From positions 62,001 through 126,000 of the forward strand of contig NZ_JAAEEH010000001.1 in NCBI RefSeq assembly GCF_010179735.1: DNA of 64,000 nt. The letters are read 5' to 3'. The notes under the pieces were generated by a model, which saw nothing but the letters and a program-made list of their open reading frames with translations, had not been told where the DNA came from and ran no database searches. This DNA is from Anaerotalea alkaliphila. GTDB taxonomy: Bacteria > Bacillota > Clostridia > Lachnospirales > Vallitaleaceae. Made by a program: the position numbers and the translations under genes. Of this stretch, positions 53,773-62,389 are shown piece after piece (the stretch's first letter is position 1; every line of letters begins with the position of its first letter).

Positions 53773-54348
53773 ATGCAGGGGCTGAACATCGTCGTAGGGG
53801 TAAGCGGCGGCATCGCCTGCTACAAGGCGGTGGAGCTGGTGGGCGCCCTGGTGAAGCTGGGACACCATGTGGATGTGGTCATGACCAGAAACGCCGAGGA
53901 GTTCGTAACTCCCCTCACTTTCCAGACCATGTCCAGGAACCGGGTGGTCCGGGGAATGTTCGACAAGGTGGACAGGTATGACACGGAACACATCTCCCTG
54001 GCCAAAAGGGCCCAGGTGTTCATCGTGGTCCCTGCCACCGCAAACATCATTGGAAAGATTGCCGGGGGAATCGCGGACGACATGCTGACCACAACGATCA
54101 TGGCGGCAAAGTGCAGGAAAATAATTGCTCCCGCCATGAACACCGCCATGTGGGAAAACCCCATCCTTCAGGAGAACTTGGAAAAGCTGCGCCGGCACGG
54201 CTATGAGGTTCTGGGAACCGCATCCGGAAGGCTTGCCTGCGGCGACCTGGGGGAAGGGAAGTTGCTTCCCTGGGAAGAGATCCTGGAAATTGTCGTCGGA
54301 AAGGCAGTGATGCTTGATAGGACCGATCAAATCCAAACGAATCATTGA
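53773..54348 (+). CDS. coaC: Phosphopantothenoylcysteine decarboxylase (stand-alone)
   Basis: 191 residues. FMN-binding GVSGGIACYKAVELV (near 10) starts the flavoprotein fold, His73 (TEHISLAKRA) is the catalytic base, and PAMNTAMWENP (120-130) closes the substrate site. ASGRLACGDLGEGKL carries the catalytic cysteine. It converts phosphopantothenoylcysteine to 4'-phosphopantetheine. The gene order coaB-coaC reverses the domain order of the usual fused protein. Confidence 0.93.
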   Translation: MQGLNIVVGVSGGIACYKAVELVGALVKLGHHVDVVMTRNAEEFVTPLTFQTMSRNRVVRGMFDKVDRYDTEHISLAKRAQVFIVVPATANIIGKIAGGIADDMLTTTIMAAKCRKIIAPAMNTAMWENPILQENLEKLRRHGYEVLGTASGRLACGDLGEGKLLPWEEILEIVVGKAVMLDRTDQIQTNH

Positions 54349-54349
54349 T

Positions 54350-54430
54350 AAATGGTTTCCGCCGGCGGACGGTGGGACCAAAGGGAAAACGGCCATTTCC
54401 ACCTCCAACATCGCCTGTTGGAGGTTTTTT
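54350..54430 (+). promoter_or_regulatory. Structured leader with terminator before cbiK
   Basis: AAATGG plus TTTCC (54350-54360) pairs with GGAAA plus CCATTT (54384-54398), forming one hairpin. It is followed by a clean terminator: CCTCCAACA (54402-54410) with TGTTGGAGG (54416-54424) and six T. The terminator ends the pan-coa operon or, because no good promoter is seen between it and cbiK, may attenuate the tetrapyrrole operon. Confidence 0.55.
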
Positions 54431-54471
54431 CAACTGGCAGGACATGTGGAAAAGACAGGGAGGAAACACGC

Positions 54472-55269
54472 ATGGATAAGACGACAGGATACAGGGAAGA
54501 AGCTGTCCTGGTGGTCAGCCACGGCACCAGCCACAAGAGCGCCAGGGAAAAAGCCATCCAGCCCATGGAGGAACTGGTGCGGCAGACCTTTGGGGACTGG
54601 AGGGTGGAAACGGCATACACTTCCGTCGCCATCCTGAAGAAACTGAGGGAGCAGGGCGTCGGCTGCAGGAATCCGGAGGAGGCCCTGGAGATGCTTTGGG
54701 GGGAAGGATTTAGGAAGGTGGCGATCCAACCCCTGCACCTTGTGGGCGGATACGAATTCGACAAGGTAGGAAAAGCCGCGGCCAGGATGGAAGCCAAGGG
54801 AATGCGCGTTTGCTTGGGTGCGCCCCTGCTGGACAGCGGGGAGGACTACATGCAGGTTCTGGATGCCCTTCAGGACAAGATCCTGGAGGAAAAGGGCGGC
54901 ATGACCCTTCTGGCGGGACATGGCACCAGCCATGAGGCCAACAGCGTGTATGGACAACTGGAGTCCCTGATGCATGCCAGGGGATGGCCGGCCCTGATGG
55001 GAACCTTGGAGGAGGGTGTGGAAGCGGTCCTGCCCAGACTGGGAAAGGCGGAAAGGGTCCGGCTGCTCCCGTTCCTTCTGGTGGCGGGGGACCATGTGAT
55101 GAACGACCTGGCCGGCGGGGAGGAACATTCCTGGTCCAGTATCCTGAAGGAAAGGGGAGTTGCGGTGGAATGCGTGCTGGAAGGGTTGGGGGAAAATCCT
55201 GGAATCCGGGCCATCTATCTGCGGCATCTTGAAAAGGCTCTGGACGGGCTGGCGGATGGAGCGTCTTGA
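54472..55269 (+). CDS. cbiK: Sirohydrochlorin cobaltochelatase, anaerobic type
   Basis: 265 residues. Catalytic histidines are His150 (LLAGHGTSHEAN) and His208 (LVAGDHVMNDLAG), with Glu180 between them, matching the metal ligands of CbiK. LVVSHGTSHKSA at the N-terminus is the first family motif. It inserts Co2+ (or possibly Fe2+) into sirohydrochlorin, the first committed step of anaerobic cobalamin synthesis. ATG 54472 with GGGAGGAAAC upstream. It heads the tetrapyrrole gene run. Confidence 0.9.
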   Translation: MDKTTGYREEAVLVVSHGTSHKSAREKAIQPMEELVRQTFGDWRVETAYTSVAILKKLREQGVGCRNPEEALEMLWGEGFRKVAIQPLHLVGGYEFDKVGKAAARMEAKGMRVCLGAPLLDSGEDYMQVLDALQDKILEEKGGMTLLAGHGTSHEANSVYGQLESLMHARGWPALMGTLEEGVEAVLPRLGKAERVRLLPFLLVAGDHVMNDLAGGEEHSWSSILKERGVAVECVLEGLGENPGIRAIYLRHLEKALDGLADGAS

Positions 55270-55436
55270 GGATCTCCCGGAACGGAGGCGGCTACCCACA
55301 TCCGCAATTTTGTGGTAACATGGAGACGGTGGAAAAGATTTCCCGCCTGGTGACGGAAATGAGGAAGGTCCGGCACCATTACGGGCAAGGGGCTGTCGCA
55401 AGGCAAGGGATCGAATTTTAGCATGGAGGTGGAAAT
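55270..55436 (+). other. Spacer between cbiK and hemA with a 33-codon open frame
   Basis: 167 bases. An ATG-initiated frame of 33 codons runs 55320-55421 but has no good ribosome binding site. No promoter, terminator or known riboswitch consensus was recognised. The frame may be chance or a leader peptide. Confidence 0.3.
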
Positions 55437-56666
55437 GTGCACATTGGTGTTGTAGGCATCAGCCATCAGGAGGGCGGTGTTGAAATCCGTGAAGCCTTCT
55501 CCTTTACGGAATCAAAAAAGATCGAATTCCTGAACCTGCTGCTGGACATGGAGGTGGAAGAGGCGGTTGTCCTGGGCACATGCAACCGCAGCGAGGTGTA
55601 CTTCACCACAGGGAACCTTGAAACAGCCAGCCAGGTGAAGGGGGCCTATCTGGAATTCTTCCGGGCCTGGCCATTGGAACCTTTCCTTTTCGAAAAGAGG
55701 GACAAGGAAGCCGTCGCCCATCTGTTCAGGGTGGCGGCGGGGCTGGACTCGGTGGTGCTGGGGGAAGACCAGATCCTTTGCCAGGTGAAGGATGCCTGGG
55801 AGCTTGCCGGGGAAACAGGCGCCAGAAAAAAGGTGATGAACCGTGTTTTTCTGGAAGCGGTCACCTTCGCCAAGAGGATGAAGGCCGCCTATCGGATCGG
55901 CGAGACGCCCCTGTCCATCCCTTCCGTGGCGGTGAAGCTGCTGGGGGAGGAGCTGGACCTGACCAAGGCCCAGGTGCTGGTCATCGGGGCGGGGGAAATG
56001 GGCCGGTTGGCCATCCGGTACCTGGCGGCCGCAGGAGCCGCCAGGATCCATGTGAGCAACCGCAACCGCTGCAAGGCGGACGACCTGGCGGCCACATGCC
56101 CCCAGTGCCGCACCGTTCCCTATGAGGAACGCTATGGAATCCTGGGGGAGATGGACGTGGTGGTGTGCGCCACCAGTTCCCCCCACATCATCCTGAACAG
56201 GAAGGAATTCCCTCCCAGGAAGAAGCCTGTCCATCTGCTTGACATGGCCGTGCCCATGGACATAGAACGGTCCATCGGCGAATTGCCGGGGGTCGTGCTG
56301 TGGGATGTGGACGATTTCCAGGCAAGGTCCATGGAGAACAGGAAACAGCGGGAGGAAGCCGCCAGACAGATGGAGTCCCAGGTGGAGGGCCAGGTGGAGG
56401 TCGTATGGGAATGGCTGGCCAAAACCAGGGTGGACCCCATCATCGCCTCCTTCCATGATGTCTGCGACCAGTCCAGGGAGGACACCATGCGGACAATCCG
56501 GAAGAAGATCCCGTTGAACCATAGGGAATACCTGCTTCTGGAAAAGCTTCTGGACAGCGCCATCCGCCGGGTGGTCCGGGAACCCATCCGCCAACTGAAA
56601 GCCCTGGAGGATGTGGAGGAAATGGACGCCTACAAGGCCATGATCCACAAGCTTTACGACTGGTAA
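55437..56666 (+). CDS. hemA: Glutamyl-tRNA reductase
   Basis: 409 residues from GTG 55437, with GGAGGTGG 6 bases upstream. Cys49 in LGTCNRSEVY forms the thioester with glutamate. NADPH-binding VLVIGAGEMGRLAIRYL (about 180) and the C-terminal dimerisation helices follow. It converts Glu-tRNA to glutamate-1-semialdehyde, the first step of the C5 pathway. HemL, at the end of this operon, completes 5-aminolaevulinate. Confidence 0.95.
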   Translation: MHIGVVGISHQEGGVEIREAFSFTESKKIEFLNLLLDMEVEEAVVLGTCNRSEVYFTTGNLETASQVKGAYLEFFRAWPLEPFLFEKRDKEAVAHLFRVAAGLDSVVLGEDQILCQVKDAWELAGETGARKKVMNRVFLEAVTFAKRMKAAYRIGETPLSIPSVAVKLLGEELDLTKAQVLVIGAGEMGRLAIRYLAAAGAARIHVSNRNRCKADDLAATCPQCRTVPYEERYGILGEMDVVVCATSSPHIILNRKEFPPRKKPVHLLDMAVPMDIERSIGELPGVVLWDVDDFQARSMENRKQREEAARQMESQVEGQVEVVWEWLAKTRVDPIIASFHDVCDQSREDTMRTIRKKIPLNHREYLLLEKLLDSAIRRVVREPIRQLKALEDVEEMDAYKAMIHKLYDW

Positions 56667-56678
56667 GGAGGGACGGGA

Positions 56679-57257
56679 ATGCTGCCGGTGATGCTGGATT
56701 TGAGGGACAAGGAAGTTCTGGTGGTGGGTGCCGGTCCGGTGGCTCTGGGACGGACGAAGAAGCTGTTGGAAGGGGGAGGGACCGTGACGGTGGCAAGTCC
56801 CGCCTTCCACCCGGAATTCGAGACCCTGGCGGGGGTGGAGCTGGTCCGGGAAGCGTACCACCCCCGCCAACTGGAGGGAATCCGTCTGGTGGTGGCCGCC
56901 ACAGGCGACCCTGAAGTGAATTCCCGGGTGGCTGCGGACTGCAGGGCCAGGGGGATTTTCTGCAACCGGGCGGACCTGCCGGAAGGGTCCGACTGGGGAT
57001 TCATGGCTTGCTTCCATAGGGGAGATCTGGTGGTGGCGGTCCATACGGGAGGAAAGAGCCCGGCCCTTGCCAAAAAGATGATCCGGGACCTGTCCCGCAC
57101 CTACGACGAATCCTTTGGAGAAAAGCTGGAACTTCTGGGCGCCCTGCGCCGTCAGGTGCTGGAAAGGGAAAAGGATCCGGCCACAAGGAAGGCGGTCCTG
57201 AACCGGGCTGTGGAACTGGAAATCGAAGCTTTGAAAAAACACTTGAAGGATGGATGA
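56679..57257 (+). CDS. Precorrin-2 dehydrogenase (sirohydrochlorin-forming)
   Basis: 192 residues. NAD-binding VLVVGAGPVALGRTKKLLEGGGTVTV begins the Rossmann fold; VVAATGDPEVN and FHRGDLVVAVHTGGKSPALAKKM are family motifs. It is the CysG-N/Met8/SirC-like dehydrogenase without an obvious chelatase domain, which fits with the separate cbiK. Product is sirohydrochlorin. AAGGAGGGAC precedes ATG 56679. Between hemA and hemC, as in many clostridia. Confidence 0.9.
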   Translation: MLPVMLDLRDKEVLVVGAGPVALGRTKKLLEGGGTVTVASPAFHPEFETLAGVELVREAYHPRQLEGIRLVVAATGDPEVNSRVAADCRARGIFCNRADLPEGSDWGFMACFHRGDLVVAVHTGGKSPALAKKMIRDLSRTYDESFGEKLELLGALRRQVLEREKDPATRKAVLNRAVELEIEALKKHLKDG

Positions 57258-57260
57258 GGG

Positions 57261-58187
57261 ATGGAAATCACCGTAGGAACCAGAGGGAGCAAACTGGCCC
57301 TGGCGCAAACGCAACAGATCGTAGGGACCCTGGAGGAGGGAAACCCCGGGCTCACCTGCAGGGTGGTGGTCATACAGACCCTGGGGGACAAGGTCCAGGA
57401 CCGTCCCCTATCCGAAGTGGGCGGAGCGGGGATTTTCGTGAAAGAGCTGGAAAGGGCGCTCCTCCTGGGCCAGGTGGACCTGGCCGTCCACAGCCTGAAG
57501 GACATGCCTTCAGCCCTCCACCCGGAGCTCCGGCTGGGGGCGTTCCCCAGGAGGGAAGACCCCAGGGATGTTCTGGTGGTGGGAAAAGGGGTGGGCAACC
57601 GGAATGGGTTGCCTGTCCGCGCCCGCATCGGCACCGGCAGCATCCGAAGACGGTGGACGCTTGGACAGCTCCACCCGGAATGGGAAGCGGTTCCCATCCG
57701 GGGGAACGTGGACTCCAGGCTTGCCCGTCTTGAGGGGCCCAAAGCCCTGGACGGTGTGGTCCTGGCCATGGCCGGATTGAACCGTCTGGGGATGGGCACG
57801 GGAGGGGAGCGGTTCTTTCTCCCCTTTTCCGTGGAGGAATCGGTCCCTTCCCCCTGCCAGGGGATCCTGGGCCTCCAGCACAGGAGGGGGGACCATGGGA
57901 TGGAGCGGCTCCTGACCGCTGCGGACCATGGGGACACCAGGCTTCAGGCGCTTTGCGAGCGGGCGTTTCTGGAAAGCGCAGGCGGAAGCTGTCATGTCCC
58001 CATCGGAGCGTACTGCAGGGTGGAGAAGGACGGCCTGGTGCTGGAGGGGCTGTTGGGGGACGAGAACCTGCGCAAGGTCGTCCGCCGCAGCGGTTCCGTC
58101 CGTTGGGAACAGGGAAACAAGGAGGAACAGTCCAGGGCCCTTGGAAGGGATTTGGGTCTGGAATTGCGGCAGGAGGTGGGATTATGA
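57261..58187 (+). CDS. hemC: Hydroxymethylbilane synthase
   Basis: 308 residues. Cys244 in GGSCHVPIGAYC anchors the dipyrromethane cofactor. TRGSKLALAQTQQI starts the family; HSLKDMPSALHPELRLGA and GTGSIRRRWTL carry the Asp and Arg residues of the active site. It polymerises four porphobilinogens. The stop overlaps the next ATG (ATGA). Confidence 0.96.
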   Translation: MEITVGTRGSKLALAQTQQIVGTLEEGNPGLTCRVVVIQTLGDKVQDRPLSEVGGAGIFVKELERALLLGQVDLAVHSLKDMPSALHPELRLGAFPRREDPRDVLVVGKGVGNRNGLPVRARIGTGSIRRRWTLGQLHPEWEAVPIRGNVDSRLARLEGPKALDGVVLAMAGLNRLGMGTGGERFFLPFSVEESVPSPCQGILGLQHRRGDHGMERLLTAADHGDTRLQALCERAFLESAGGSCHVPIGAYCRVEKDGLVLEGLLGDENLRKVVRRSGSVRWEQGNKEEQSRALGRDLGLELRQEVGL

Positions 58188-59704
58188 CGGGAACGGTGTA
58201 TCTGGTGGGGGCGGGACCAGGGGATGAGGGGCTGTTGACATTGCGCGGCCTGGAATTGCTGGAGTCCGCCCAGGTGGTGGTCTACGATTACCTGGCGAAC
58301 CCCCGGTTCCTGAAGCATTGCAGGGAAGACTGCGAAAAGATCTATGTGGGAAAGAAGGCGGACAACCACACCATGCCCCAGGAGGAGATCAACGCGCTTC
58401 TGGCGCAAAAGGCCAGGGAAGGGAAGCGGGTTGTCCGTCTGAAGGGAGGGGACCCCTACACTTTCGGCCGGGGAGGGGAAGAGGGGCTCCATCTGCGGGC
58501 CCAAGGCGTCCCCTTTGAAGTGGTTCCCGGTGTGACCTCGGCCATCGGCGGACTGGCCTACGGGGGAATCCCTGTCACCCACCGGAATCTGGCCTCCTCC
58601 TTCCATGTGATTGCAGGACACCTCTCCAAGGAGCACCCCGAAGGGGAGGAAAAGCGGTATAGGACCTATGGGGAACTGGAAGGCACCCTTGTGTTCCTCA
58701 TGGGAGCAAGGAATATCCACAGGATTGCAGCCCGGCTCATGGAAGCAGGGAAATCCCCCACAACTCCGGCGGCTGTGCTCTACAGGGCGACAACCCCCCG
58801 GCAGGAGGTGGTGGAGGGGACCCTGGAAACCATCGGTGCCCTGGCACACAGGGAGGAGAAGCCGGGGTTGCTTGTGGTGGGGGAAGTGGTCCGGCTGCGG
58901 AAGGACCTGGATTTCCTCTCCCGAAGGCCTTTGTTCGGGAAGAAGATTCTGGTGACCAGGGCCGACCGCCAGAACGGCGGCACCTTGGAAGCCGTCAGCC
59001 GCCTGGGGGGATGGGGCGTGGAATGGCCCACCATCCGGATCAGGCCGGTCCCCGAAGGGATGGAGCTTTTGAAGGTCCGGATCCGGGAGATGGAGGGCTA
59101 CAGCCATCTGGTGTTCACCAGCCAGAACGGCGTGGAGCTTTTTTTTCAGGTCTTGAAAGGGATGGGCAGGGACGCCAGGCATCTGGGCAAGGTGAAGGTG
59201 CATGCTGTGGGGAAGGTGACCGCCCAAGCCTTGGACAGGCAGGGGATCCTCTGCGACACCGTGGCGACCACCTTCCATTCGGAGGCCTTCGCCAGGGACT
59301 TGCTGTCCCAGCTGGAGCCCGGCCAGAGGGTGCTGGCCCCCAGGTCCAGGAACAGCCGCCCGGTGATGGTGGAAAGACTGAAGGACCATTGCATCCTGGA
59401 GGAAGTCTTCCTTTACGAGACGGTGGAGGCCGAGCTGGAGGAGGGCCGGGTACTGGAGGACCTGGAGGGAGCGGACTATGTCCTGTTCACCAGTGCCTCC
59501 ACTGTGGAAAATTTCCACAGGCAGCTGGAGCGGAGGGAACTGCAGGTGCCCCGGAACCTGGGGCTGGTCTCCATCGGTCCTGTGACCAGTGAAGCGATCC
59601 GGGGGTTCGGCCTGGAACCCCTGTTGGAGGGGGATCCCCATACCATCGAAGGGATGATGGAACGGTTGGTCGCCCATGTGGAAAAGGAGAAGGGAGGGGC
59701 ATGA
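58184..59704 (+). CDS. cobA-hemD: Uroporphyrinogen-III C-methyltransferase / uroporphyrinogen-III synthase fusion
   Basis: 506 residues. The N-terminal 245 or so are SAM-dependent CobA/SUMT: VYLVGAGPGDEGLLTLRG, VVRLKGGDPYTFGRGGEE and PVTHRNLASSFHVIAGH. The rest is a HemD synthase domain with two lobes (KKILVTRADRQNGG and YVLFTSASTVENFHRQL). The HemD part closes hydroxymethylbilane; the CobA part methylates twice to precorrin-2. ATG 58184 follows AGGAGGTGGG. Such fusions are common in Clostridia. It overlaps hemC and hemB by 4 bases each. Confidence 0.95.
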   Translation: MTGTVYLVGAGPGDEGLLTLRGLELLESAQVVVYDYLANPRFLKHCREDCEKIYVGKKADNHTMPQEEINALLAQKAREGKRVVRLKGGDPYTFGRGGEEGLHLRAQGVPFEVVPGVTSAIGGLAYGGIPVTHRNLASSFHVIAGHLSKEHPEGEEKRYRTYGELEGTLVFLMGARNIHRIAARLMEAGKSPTTPAAVLYRATTPRQEVVEGTLETIGALAHREEKPGLLVVGEVVRLRKDLDFLSRRPLFGKKILVTRADRQNGGTLEAVSRLGGWGVEWPTIRIRPVPEGMELLKVRIREMEGYSHLVFTSQNGVELFFQVLKGMGRDARHLGKVKVHAVGKVTAQALDRQGILCDTVATTFHSEAFARDLLSQLEPGQRVLAPRSRNSRPVMVERLKDHCILEEVFLYETVEAELEEGRVLEDLEGADYVLFTSASTVENFHRQLERRELQVPRNLGLVSIGPVTSEAIRGFGLEPLLEGDPHTIEGMMERLVAHVEKEKGGA

Positions 59705-60699
59705 ACATGGAAAGAAGGATGCCTGCAAGATTGCGGGGCAGCGCGCAACTTAGGGACATGGTGCGGGAAAACAGGATCGACATGTCCGACATCATCTGCC
59801 CCGTGTTTTTTGTGGAGGGCAAAGGGATCAAGGAAGAGATCCCCTCCCTGCGGGGGCAATACCATTATTCCGTGGACGCCTTCCTGAAGGACCTGCCGGA
59901 ACTGAAATCCAAGGGCATCCGCGCCCTCCTGCTGTTCGGCGTTCCCAAGGAGAAGGACGCCCAGGCGGATTGCGCCAAGGACGCCGGCGGGGTGGTGCAA
60001 AGCGCCCTGCGGGCGCTGAAGGAGGCGGATGGGGGGATGCTGCTCCTGACGGACGTATGCCTGTGCCAGTACAAAAGCGACGGCCACTGTTGCTTCTTCC
60101 ATGGGGACGGGCACATCGACCGGGAGAAGACCCTCAAGGTCCTTGTGGAGGCTGCCCTCAGCCATGCGCAGGCGGGGGCGGACATCCTGGCCCCCTCCGA
60201 CATGATGGACGGGAGGGTGGGAGCCATCCGGGAAGCGTTGGACGAAGGCGGCTATTCCCATGTCCCCATCATGGCCTACAGCGCAAAATACGCCTCCTCC
60301 TTCTACGGGCCGTTCAGGGATGCGGCCCATTCCGCCCCCGGCTTCGGGGACAGGAAGGCTTACCAGATGGATCCCGCCAACAAGCGGGAAGCCCTAGTGG
60401 AGCTCCTGCTGGATGTGGAGGAAGGGGCTGACTTCCTCATGGTGAAACCAGCCATGCCCTACCTGGACATCATCCAGGATGCCCGGCAGAACACCCGGCT
60501 TCCGGTGGCGGCCTACCAGGTCAGCGGGGAGTACGCCCTCCTGAGAAACGGATTCGAACAGGGGATCCTGGAGGAGAAGGGGTTGTTCGAAAGCCTGCTC
60601 TGCATCAAAAGGAGTGGAGCGGACTTGATCATCACCTATTTTGCCAAGGATGTCCAGGAATGGATTGGCAGATACCAGACGGAAGGGAATTGCGTATGA
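59701..60699 (+). CDS. hemB: Porphobilinogen synthase
   Basis: 332 residues. Cys120, Cys122 and Cys130 ([14 protein letters not shown]) form the zinc site, so this is a zinc-dependent enzyme. Lys196 ([16 protein letters not shown]) and Lys249 ([13 protein letters not shown]) form the two Schiff bases. It joins two 5-aminolaevulinates. Starts inside the cobA-hemD stop (ATGA); the nearby ATG 59707 is an alternative start. Confidence 0.96.
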   Translation: MNMERRMPARLRGSAQLRDMVRENRIDMSDIICPVFFVEGKGIKEEIPSLRGQYHYSVDAFLKDLPELKSKGIRALLLFGVPKEKDAQADCAKDAGGVVQSALRALKEADGGMLLLTDVCLCQYKSDGHCCFFHGDGHIDREKTLKVLVEAALSHAQAGADILAPSDMMDGRVGAIREALDEGGYSHVPIMAYSAKYASSFYGPFRDAAHSAPGFGDRKAYQMDPANKREALVELLLDVEEGADFLMVKPAMPYLDIIQDARQNTRLPVAAYQVSGEYALLRNGFEQGILEEKGLFESLLCIKRSGADLIITYFAKDVQEWIGRYQTEGNCV

Positions 60700-61994
60700 T
60701 GGATACGGCTAGATCGGACAAGCTGTTCGAACGGGCACGGGAGGTCATTCCCGGGGGGGTCAACAGTCCCGTCCGGGCATTCGCCTCCGTGGGAAGGCAT
60801 CCGCTGTTCGTGGAAAGGGCGGAGGGGGCCCGGGTCTGGGATGTGGACGGCAACGCCTTCATCGACTACATCGGGTCCTGGGGCCCTTCCATCCTGGGAC
60901 ACGCCAGTCCTGTGGCTTTGGAGGGGATCGGGGAGCAGGCGCTGAAAGGGACCACCTATGGCTTGCCTACGGAACTGGAAATCCAGATGGCGGAGCAGAT
61001 TGTGGAGGCTTTCCCCGGCATGGATATGGTGCGCATGGTCAATTCCGGTACGGAAGCGACCATGAGCGCCATACGGCTGGCCAGAGGCTTCACGGGACGG
61101 GAGATGGTGGTCAAGTTCGAGGGCTGCTACCATGGGCATGCGGACCAGCTGCTGGTGAAGTCCGGATCCGGTGCCCTGACCCTGGGGATCCCCACCAGTG
61201 CTGGGGTGCCCGGGGAAAGCACCAGGAACACGCTGGTGGGAAGCTACAACGACCTCCAGGGTCTGGAGGAGCTTTTCAGGAACAACGGCGGGAGGATCGC
61301 CGCCGTGATCATGGAGCCTGTTCCGGGGAACATGGGGGTGGTGGCACCCAGGGAAGGGTTCCTTATGGGGGTGCGAAGCCTTTGCGACCGCCATGGAAGC
61401 CTGCTGATCTTCGACGAGGTCATCAGCGGTTTCCGGTTGGCCTACGGTGGCGCCCAGACGGTGTACGGAATCCGTCCGGACATCACCTGCCTTGGAAAAA
61501 TCATCGGCGGGGGGCTGCCGGTGGGCGCCTATGGCGGCCGCCGGGAAATCATGTCCAGGGTGGCTCCGGCCGGGGACGTGTATCAGGCGGGAACCCTGTC
61601 CGGGAATCCGCTGGCCATGCGCATGGGACTCCAGGTGCTCCGGCACCTTGCGAAGCACCCGGAGTTCTACCGGGAACTGGAGGAAAAGGCGCGATTCCTG
61701 GAGGAGGGTTTTGGCGCCAACCTCCGGCGCTGTGGTGTGGAGGCAGCCGTGAACAGGGTGGGGACCATGGTGTGCCAATTTTTTGCCAAGGGCCCGGTGG
61801 AAACCTACCGGCAGGTGATGGAATCCGACACGAAACGGTATGCCGCCTATTTCAACCGCATGCTGGAACAGGGGATTTTGATGCCCCCCTCCCAATTCGA
61901 GGCCCTCTTCCTTTCGGGCGCCCATGAGGAAAGGATGTTGGAAATGACCGTATCCGCCCATGGGAAGGCCATGGAAACCCTGGCGGAATTGTAG
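60696..61994 (+). CDS. hemL: Glutamate-1-semialdehyde 2,1-aminomutase
   Basis: 432 residues. Lys268 in [17 protein letters not shown] binds [29 protein letters not shown] and [10 protein letters not shown] are family motifs. It makes 5-aminolaevulinate. The ATG overlaps the hemB stop (ATGA), making the last five genes of the cluster translationally linked or nearly so. No clear terminator is seen until 62252. Confidence 0.96.
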   Translation: MMDTARSDKLFERAREVIPGGVNSPVRAFASVGRHPLFVERAEGARVWDVDGNAFIDYIGSWGPSILGHASPVALEGIGEQALKGTTYGLPTELEIQMAEQIVEAFPGMDMVRMVNSGTEATMSAIRLARGFTGREMVVKFEGCYHGHADQLLVKSGSGALTLGIPTSAGVPGESTRNTLVGSYNDLQGLEELFRNNGGRIAAVIMEPVPGNMGVVAPREGFLMGVRSLCDRHGSLLIFDEVISGFRLAYGGAQTVYGIRPDITCLGKIIGGGLPVGAYGGRREIMSRVAPAGDVYQAGTLSGNPLAMRMGLQVLRHLAKHPEFYRELEEKARFLEEGFGANLRRCGVEAAVNRVGTMVCQFFAKGPVETYRQVMESDTKRYAAYFNRMLEQGILMPPSQFEALFLSGAHEERMLEMTVSAHGKAMETLAEL

Positions 61995-62128
61995 AAAACA
62001 ACTAAAATGCAGGCCTGCAAACTGTGGCATATTGACAAAATTACGAACTGGACGAGAAAAGACTTTATTATTCCGGCATTTTTTGCTATAGTATATATTG
62101 ACCGAGAATTTAATATTCGTGAAAATGG

Positions 62129-62189
62129 ATGCCAAAGCCTTCCTTGCCGCACGTTTGAAAAATCAAACGTGAAGGAATGGCTTTGGCAT
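62129..62189. repeat. 26-bp imperfect inverted repeat
   Basis: Three stacked helices: 62129-62139 with 62179-62189 (11 bp), 62140-62145 with 62172-62177 (6 bp), and 62150-62158 with 62163-62171 (9 bp), loop AAAA. Bulges are GCCG on the left and one T on the right. No T-run follows. Confidence 0.85.
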
Positions 62190-62251
62190 AATTCATATCA
62201 TGCCCAAAAAGTGTATACAAAGTACGTTTTAGGGCCGTTCGGGATTGAAAT

Positions 62252-62299
62252 TTGCAAGTATTGAAATAAAAAATTTCAAAAAACACTTGCAATCTTTTT
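62252..62299 (+). terminator. Terminator before DUF4914 gene
   Basis: TTGCAAGT (62252-62259) pairs with ACTTGCAA (62285-62292), and an inner TTGAAAT (62261-62267) with ATTTCAA (62273-62279). TCTTTTT follows. Confidence 0.75.
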
Positions 62300-62315
62300 G
62301 GAGTTGGTATATGAT
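62287..62315 (+). promoter_or_regulatory. Candidate promoter of the DUF4914 gene
   Basis: TTGCAA (62287-62292), 17-bp spacer, TATGAT (62310-62315). The -35 lies within the terminator arm. Confidence 0.5.
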
Positions 62316-62389
62316 AATAATATCACAAAGCATTGTTAAGCAGTTGTCAAAATATACGAACCTGTTTGCAGTCGAAAGGAGAAGACACA

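Larger units (their letters stand above)
62086..62300 (+). ncRNA. Candidate small RNA in the hemL-DUF4914 spacer
   Basis: The spacer 61995-62389 is AT-rich and lacks a supported gene. A TATAGT/TATATT -10-like stretch near 62086-62097 precedes a large hairpin (62129-62189). A terminator hairpin with a T-run ends at 62299. Together they could define a transcript of about 200 nt. No -35 is evident and no family was recognised. Confidence 0.4.

Noticed and set aside
54360-54400. T-box riboswitch based on GGTGGGACC
   Set aside because: Only this short match is present. There is no stem I, specifier loop or AG bulge, and the preceding region is coaC coding sequence.
55270-55436. Cobalamin riboswitch ahead of hemA
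   Set aside because: No B12 box (AGYCMGgAgaCCkGC type) or other conserved core was found.
62007-62264. 85-codon frame in the hemL-DUF4914 spacer
   Set aside because: It runs through the large hairpin, starts without a ribosome binding site and looks like random AT-rich coding.
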